A stretch of 24,213 bases of DNA from a virus. The DNA lies in the IMG/VR virus record IMGVR_UViG_3300034198_012756, positions 1 to 24,213 of that record; one strand, given 5' to 3'. Under the pieces are notes generated by a model. That model saw only the letters and a program-made list of their open reading frames with translations. It did no database searches and was not told the origin of the DNA. Of this stretch, positions 20,770 through 24,213 are shown piece by piece; within the stretch, counting starts at the first letter, position 1; each line of letters opens with the position of its first letter. Position numbers and translations under genes: made by a program.

Positions 20770-21454
20770 AAGATTGTTCAATTAATTCACGAGCCTCTGG
20801 AAGTGCAGTGGTATTTGCACGAGAGATTGCAAAGAGATCATAACGCATTTGATTGATTAGTTCAACCAATTTCTGTTGTGCTGCTTCAGTTACAGCAAGC
20901 ATTTCCAACTTACGACGACCAATTTTGGAATGCACACCTTCATCACGACCGATCTTAGCATAAGAACGAGCAATAAACTCATCCTCTACACATTCCGCCA
21001 TTTTATTCCATACTCTTTCTGCACGTCCTTCAGCAACAAACTGATATGCTGCCATCGCCATTTCATCATTAGATGCCTCATACTTATCAAGAAGTGCAGC
21101 ACCTTTTGCAGTTGGTTTTGCAGCTTCTGCAGCAATTGCTTCTTCTACATTCAATTCTTCACCAGTAATATGTTCAATCACTTCTTTTACCATACGGAAG
21201 TGATTTGCTTCATCTTGTGCTTGTTTTGCAAGAAGTTGGAGTTCTTTTGCAGGAGTAGACAAAGGCATGAGTGCAACTTTCTTTGAGATCGCAACCATAT
21301 TTTGTCTTTCATTAACCATACGACCAATGAAATGTTCCACCATTTCCTCTTTTGAAGGATTGCTTGCAAAGTAAGCTTCTACTTGCATTTCAGATGCACG
21401 ATATAGAGCTTCATTCTCCTCAGCAAGTTTATTAACAAATTGTTTTGAGTTCAT
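20750..21454 (-). CDS. Ferritin-like di-iron protein (234 aa)
   Basis: An all-helical protein with the two E-x-x-H pairs of a four-helix di-iron site: Glu82-x-x-His85 (QDEANHF) and Glu172-x-x-His175 (DEGVHSK). The matching single glutamates Glu49 (MVNERQN) and Glu142 or Glu146 (VAEGRAERVW) are on the other helices. This ligand set is typical of ferritin-like oxygenases such as the PaaA, MiaE or aldehyde-deformylating types, so it probably activates oxygen or stores iron. The exact reaction cannot be named. It has a late-type promoter box overlapping the stop of the upstream gene. Confidence 0.8.
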   Translation of the reverse strand: MNSKQFVNKLAEENEALYRASEMQVEAYFASNPSKEEMVEHFIGRMVNERQNMVAISKKVALMPLSTPAKELQLLAKQAQDEANHFRMVKEVIEHITGEELNVEEAIAAEAAKPTAKGAALLDKYEASNDEMAMAAYQFVAEGRAERVWNKMAECVEDEFIARSYAKIGRDEGVHSKIGRRKLEMLAVTEAAQQKLVELINQMRYDLFAISRANTTALPEARELIEQSYGFSFA

Positions 21455-21478
21455 TTTAATCTCTAGTTTAACTAATTT

Positions 21479-21486
21479 TATTTATT
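21479..21486 (-). promoter_or_regulatory. T4-type late promoter box (AATAAATA)
   Basis: Lies 24 bases before the ATG of the di-iron gene and overlaps the stop codon of the upstream sulfotransferase-like gene. Confidence 0.45.
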
Positions 21487-22060
21487 TGAGGATAGTAACC
21501 AAAATATCAGAATGTATTGTATCAATTTTTACTTCCCGATTAAAGTTATCATAAACCCAATCATAAGTAAAATACTCCCATTTGCAATTATGTTTCATAC
21601 CAAATTCAAGAATTGCATTATTTTGTTTAACAATCTCTGACATCATATTTGGGCTATTTTTATATGCACTATAATTGGGATATTTAATTTGAAATCCTCC
21701 AGCTTCATGCCACCAACCATAACTATTCACATCAGGTCTATAAACCATCATGATCCAATCTTTATGAAAGGAATGTTTAATATCACTCAAAACATAAGAC
21801 CACTCATGACTTTTAACTACTTTACATCCACCTGGATTGGACCAAGCTTTATCAATATAATTAACGTCTAATAATGGTTCAAACTCCATTCCTGGTCCAA
21901 AATAAGCACCTCGGTGACCATTATAACTATGATGGGAGTATTCACGTTCGGCAGTTCTATCAGAAGTATTCATTCCACTCATTGTTTCCAATGTTTGGGC
22001 AATACCACTCCAACGGGAACCAGGAACACCAGTAAAAAATATTCTTTCAGGTAATTTCAT
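21482..22060 (-). CDS. Sulfotransferase-like protein (192 aa)
   Basis: The N-terminus RIFFTGVPGSRWSGIAQTLE (6-25) has the strand-loop-helix of a sulfotransferase PAPS-binding site. KSHEWSYVL (83-91) resembles the conserved K-(S/T)-H segment, and MMVYRPDVNSYGWW (104-117) the 3'-phosphate-binding strand. It belongs to a different subgroup from the 17366 and 18031 products. Since the binding loop starts at residue 10, the ATG at 22060 is the only sensible start; it overlaps the start codon of the divergent methyltransferase gene. Confidence 0.7.
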   Translation of the reverse strand: MKLPERIFFTGVPGSRWSGIAQTLETMSGMNTSDRTAEREYSHHSYNGHRGAYFGPGMEFEPLLDVNYIDKAWSNPGGCKVVKSHEWSYVLSDIKHSFHKDWIMMVYRPDVNSYGWWHEAGGFQIKYPNYSAYKNSPNMMSEIVKQNNAILEFGMKHNCKWEYFTYDWVYDNFNREVKIDTIHSDILVTILK

Positions 22061-22061
22061 G
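22058..22061. other. Shared start-codon overlap of divergent genes (CATG)
   Basis: The palindrome CATG holds the ATG of the plus-strand methyltransferase (22059-22061) and the ATG of the minus-strand sulfotransferase-like gene (22060-22058). The ribosome binding site and any proximal promoter of each gene must therefore lie inside the coding region of the other. On the plus strand AGGTAA precedes the ATG; on the minus strand only a weak GAGA is seen. Confidence 0.8.
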
Positions 22062-22580
22062 CAACAATCTCAACTTAATGAATATTTTTCCACAAAATGG
22101 AAAAGTAATGTAGACCAATACTTATATACTGGATGGAGTTTGATTGATAAAGTTAAAGAGGATGAATGGGTATTAGATGTAGGTTGTGGACATAATCCAT
22201 TCAAAAGTAAAATCAAAAATCTTATAGGTATTGATCCAGCATTTGATGAATCAGACCATAAGGTAACAATAGAAGACTTTAAGTTTCCTCAAAAGTTTGA
22301 CGTTGCTTTTTGTCTAGGTAGTATCAACTTTGGTTCTAAAGATACCATTATAAAACAAATCAGTTCAGTTGTAAATCATTTACAACCAAACTGTAGAATT
22401 TATTGGAGATGTAATCCGGGATTAAAAGACCACGGAAATCTAGAGTGTGAGGACATAAACTTTTTTCCGTGGTCTTATGATTTACACTTTGAGTTCTGTG
22501 ATTTATTTGGATTTGAATGCACAGAATTGAAGTATGATGTTAATAATAGAATTTATGCAGCGTGGGAAAAACAATCATAG
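22059..22580 (+). CDS. SAM-dependent methyltransferase (class I)
   Basis: The only plus-strand gene in the window, 173 residues. Motif I, WVLDVGCGHNPFKS (37-50), and the following acidic strand NLIGIDPAFDES (54-65) form the S-adenosylmethionine site; DVAFCLGSINFGS fits motif IV. The type resembles small-molecule or sugar methyltransferases. It starts within the start codon of the divergent sulfotransferase-like gene and converges on the 69-aa gene with a 6-base overlap at the stops. Its orientation and lack of an upstream gap suggest late insertion or local inversion. Confidence 0.82.
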   Translation: MQQSQLNEYFSTKWKSNVDQYLYTGWSLIDKVKEDEWVLDVGCGHNPFKSKIKNLIGIDPAFDESDHKVTIEDFKFPQKFDVAFCLGSINFGSKDTIIKQISSVVNHLQPNCRIYWRCNPGLKDHGNLECEDINFFPWSYDLHFEFCDLFGFECTELKYDVNNRIYAAWEKQS

Positions 22581-22588
22581 TTTCCCAC
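22562..22588. terminator. Hairpin at convergent gene ends, possible bidirectional terminator
   Basis: A perfect 8-bp inverted repeat, GTGGGAAA at 22562-22569 and TTTCCCAC at 22581-22588, with an 11-base loop that contains the stop codons of both converging genes. There is no T-run after the stem on either strand, so intrinsic termination is uncertain; it may instead protect 3' ends. Confidence 0.4.
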
Positions 22589-22784
22589 CAACTACCCCCT
22601 CATAAGTTTCGGATTCAGTGAAACCTTCCTGCCGTCCTTTAAGATAAAAACGGGTTGCTGATATACACTGTTCTTCAGAGAGAGATGTGACAAGTTCTTT
22701 TCCGTTTTTGTCATAAGATTGGTAAGTTCCCCAGCGTTTTTTCTCAACATAAAATGCATCATCAATCCAATTGTGTTCTGTCAT
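22575..22784 (-). CDS. Conserved cyanophage protein (69 aa)
   Basis: It begins MTEHNWIDDAFYVEKKRWGT and continues through SYDKNGKELVTSLSEEQC and ATRFYLKGRQEGF to GVVGGKL. I recognise this as a short conserved T4-like cyanophage protein type; its role is unknown. The start overlaps the previous stop (TAATG) and the end overlaps the plus-strand methyltransferase by 6 bases. Confidence 0.75.
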   Translation of the reverse strand: MTEHNWIDDAFYVEKKRWGTYQSYDKNGKELVTSLSEEQCISATRFYLKGRQEGFTESETYEGVVGGKL

Positions 22785-22960
22785 TAGGGTTTTGTACTCA
22801 CAGTAATATCTTTTTTCTTAAGATTATAACGTTTGATATGTTTGTTCAAATGATCTTCAGTTTGAAACCAACAAACTCTCACATCTTTTCCCTCTTTGTG
22901 ATCTAACCTATATGGAAATCCACTATGAGGAAATTTTTCTTTTTGAATTGGTTTAATCAT
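22784..22960 (-). CDS. Small conserved cyanophage protein (58 aa)
   Basis: A frame from ATG at 22960 to TAA at 22784 encodes MIKPIQKEKFPHSGFPYRLD, then a lysine-rich helix (EDHLNKHIKRYNLKKKDI). It is joined to its neighbours by ATGA and TAATG overlaps, and a GAGGAGG site lies about 10 bases before the ATG. This tight fit and the composition support a real gene. No function is known. Confidence 0.8.
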   Translation of the reverse strand: MIKPIQKEKFPHSGFPYRLDHKEGKDVRVCWFQTEDHLNKHIKRYNLKKKDITVSTKP

Positions 22961-23355
22961 CGTCTAGTAACCTCCTCATAATCTTGTAGTATACCACATT
23001 TGAAGTGTAATCTCAACCGTGGCCAATGATTATAATCACCTTCCCATTTCTCTGGATACACTTCAATATATTTGGTGATTTTATGAGGAACAAACTTTCC
23101 GTGTTTACCTGTCGGTATCCATTGAAAGTTTAAAAAGGCAAGTTTATCATTATACCCCTCATCATCCTTTCCAATTTCTTGGAATGTATGAGTGCCATAG
23201 TATTTTGGACACCACAATTTGCCTTTCGGATCTAACCAGAAGTCAGTCATTGATCCACCAATACCATAATCTTCAATGTCTTTGGTTTGGCATAATGTAT
23301 TAGTGAATTGTTCACCCAGATCGTAGGATGAACGAAAGTAATCAAACATCCCCAT
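22957..23355 (-). CDS. Conserved phage protein (132 aa)
   Basis: It begins MGMFDYFRSSYDLGEQFTNT and is rich in aromatic residues and glycine, with likely beta structure (DFWLDPKGKLWCPKY, FLNFQWIPTGKHGKF). I recognise the opening from cyanophage genomes, without a known role. GAGG 6 bases before the ATG at 23355 supports that start over the in-frame ATG at 23349. It overlaps the upstream gene by 14 bases. Confidence 0.75.
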   Translation of the reverse strand: MGMFDYFRSSYDLGEQFTNTLCQTKDIEDYGIGGSMTDFWLDPKGKLWCPKYYGTHTFQEIGKDDEGYNDKLAFLNFQWIPTGKHGKFVPHKITKYIEVYPEKWEGDYNHWPRLRLHFKCGILQDYEEVTRR

Positions 23356-23704
23356 CGTCTTCCTCTTCTAACCATTCTTTCAGGTTTTCCATAACATCTT
23401 CCATAGGATAGGTTTTTACCTTACCAGTATTTACGTCATCTACCATTTGCATCAGTTCTTCTAAAAAGTGTTTTGGATAAATCTCATCCCCCAAACTATC
23501 CCAGAAATAAAGAATACATTGTTCTAATGGATCATCAGATACAAGAAGTGCATATTCTTGATAGTTGTCTCCCATCAAATCTGCCCAGTTCTTAAAAGCA
23601 TACCAACAATTATACCATCCTTGTTGAATACAAGAGAACAAAATGTATTCAACCCAAGAAAGTTTCTTTTTATTTGTTCCCAAAAGTGGTTTAGAATAAG
23701 TCAT
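23342..23704 (-). CDS. Hypothetical phage protein (120 aa)
   Basis: An acidic helical protein rich in Trp and Tyr (SWVEYILFSCIQQGWYNCWY), ending in a Glu/Asp-rich helix (LKEWLEEEDDGDV). The frame opens at a GTG (23716), but ATG 23704 makes a TGATG junction with the upstream stop and is preferred. I do not recognise a domain. It lies downstream of the antitoxin-like gene, but nothing in it suggests a toxin. Confidence 0.65.
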   Translation of the reverse strand: MTYSKPLLGTNKKKLSWVEYILFSCIQQGWYNCWYAFKNWADLMGDNYQEYALLVSDDPLEQCILYFWDSLGDEIYPKHFLEELMQMVDDVNTGKVKTYPMEDVMENLKEWLEEEDDGDV

Positions 23705-23964
23705 CAGTGATAACACATACTCTCAAGATACCCTATGATTTTACTCATAGATTGCTCATCTGTCAATCGTGCAGCAGGACAGTATCCCAAGTGGTTGTTA
23801 TGAGTATTCAACCAGTGTATCATAAGTTCATCGTCACCTCCAAGTAGTATATGAAGGCACGAAAACATTTCTAACATTTTTAGTGGGTCAATATCACCCA
23901 AAGGCATATGAAGAGCATTTGCTGCTTTGGTTGCGGTCTGTTTGAGAAACTCTTCGTCAGTCAT
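23704..23964 (-). CDS. MbcA/ParS/Xre antitoxin-like protein (86 aa)
   Basis: The C-terminal half (about 40-83) reads GGDDELMIHWLNTHNNHLGY, then CPAARLTDEQSMSKIIGYLE. This is the A/E-x-x-WL-x-x-x-N-x-x-LG-x-x-P-x-x-L pattern of the toxin-binding domain of MbcA/ParS antitoxins (DUF2384 type). The N-terminal helices (EEFLKQTATKAANALHMP) do not show a clear helix-turn-helix. No RES-domain toxin is near, so it may counter a host toxin or have another use. The frame opens further upstream, but ATG 23964 forms a TGATG junction with the phosphoesterase stop. Confidence 0.5.
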   Translation of the reverse strand: MTDEEFLKQTATKAANALHMPLGDIDPLKMLEMFSCLHILLGGDDELMIHWLNTHNNHLGYCPAARLTDEQSMSKIIGYLESMCYH

Positions 23965-24213
23965 CAGTATTTCTCCAAACAATAAACACCATTCTTCTCT
24001 GTAATAGCAGAACAAGTATCAACGAAATCTCCGCAGCACATATAAGTCATCTTACCAAACTTGCGAATGTTTGCCGAATGAATGTGCCCACAGATAATAC
24101 CATCGTACTTCTTATCTTGCTGAATGCAATACCCAATAATATCATTCTCATACTTATCAATATAACTCTTTCCTCTTACACTATTTTTGAGTGAATACAC
24201 CAAAGAGAACCGA
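23964..24213 (-). CDS. Calcineurin-like metallophosphoesterase, C-terminal part (5' end outside window)
   Basis: The visible part ends with the hallmark YDGIICGHIHSANIRKFGKM and CCGDFVDTCSAI, the C-terminal metal-binding G-H-x-H block of metallophosphoesterases. It is closest in my recollection to the UDP-2,3-diacylglucosamine hydrolase (LpxH-like) group. The frame is open to the right edge of the window, so the metal sites of the N-terminal half cannot be checked. If the LpxH-like assignment holds, it could act on host lipid A precursors, fitting the glycan theme; other phosphoesterase roles are possible. Confidence 0.8.
   Translation of the reverse strand, partial: RFSLVYSLKNSVRGKSYIDKYENDIIGYCIQQDKKYDGIICGHIHSANIRKFGKMTYMCCGDFVDTCSAITEKNGVYCLEKY

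Noticed and set aside
20876-21286. Long plus-strand open frame opposite the di-iron gene
   Set aside because: Its product is rich in Cys, Phe and Ser from antisense reading of helical codons, and it lies wholly within a gene with clear di-iron motifs.
23342-23704. Toxin partner of the antitoxin-like gene
   Set aside because: The product shows no RES-type or other toxin motif; adjacency alone is not enough.
1-24213. tRNA genes, CRISPR arrays, insertion sequences, attachment sites
   Set aside because: Nothing that I could support on reading: gaps between genes are all short, with no repeat-spacer pattern, transposase or cloverleaf seen. A tRNAscan run would be decisive for tRNAs.

Overview
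The window looks like part of a marine T4-like cyanophage genome, of the kind that infects Synechococcus or Prochlorococcus. It is AT-rich and very tightly packed. Almost every gene lies on the minus strand, many are joined by ATGA, TGATG or TAATG stop/start overlaps, and there are six T4-type late promoter boxes (TATAAATA or AATAAATA). It carries a phage S-adenosylmethionine decarboxylase, a glutaredoxin, tail-fibre-like proteins and many short proteins of the conserved cyanophage type. Attribution to a named phage or host is inference. I found no rRNA, tRNA, CRISPR array, integrase or transposase.

Layout, in the direction of transcription (right to left). (1) 24213-22575: a metallophosphoesterase (5' end outside the window), an MbcA/ParS-like antitoxin-fold protein, and four small conserved phage proteins, one of only 58 residues (22784-22960). 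(2) 22580-20524: the single plus-strand gene, a SAM methyltransferase. It converges on region 1 through a perfect 8-bp hairpin, and its start codon overlaps that of a divergent sulfotransferase-like gene. Then come a ferritin-like di-iron protein and a small membrane protein. (3) 20534-17366: two large P-loop-like paralogues and two further sulfotransferase-like paralogues. (4) 17388-16328: small proteins with two unusual +1 overlapping reading frames. (5) 16341-14576: a glycosyltransferase-like protein and a 2-oxoglutarate/Fe(II) oxygenase. (6) 14544-12123: three tandem tail-fibre-tip paralogues, each with its own late promoter, then a Cys4 protein and a coiled-coil protein. (7) 12101-3648: a carbohydrate island. 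It has a two-domain 2OG oxygenase, four tandem GT25-like glycosyltransferases, an unknown protein, a fusion of two 'sporadic carbohydrate cluster' families, a cupin, GDP-mannose 4,6-dehydratase and an amidinotransferase. (8) 3655-1: small conserved proteins, glutaredoxin, a protein with a lysine/threonine/proline tail, speD, and the start of a gene cut by the left edge.

How the genes may work together: regions 3 and 5-7 suggest a programme that makes, transfers and decorates a sugar (dehydration of GDP-mannose, possible amidino transfer, oxidation, glycosyl transfer, possible sulfation), placed next to tail-fibre-tip genes. It could remodel the host surface glycan during infection, block superinfection, or glycosylate the phage's own fibres. 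The sequence does not say which. The most unusual element is the fused oxygenase/LIC12192-like protein at 5985-7079, which lacks the expected aspartate iron ligand.
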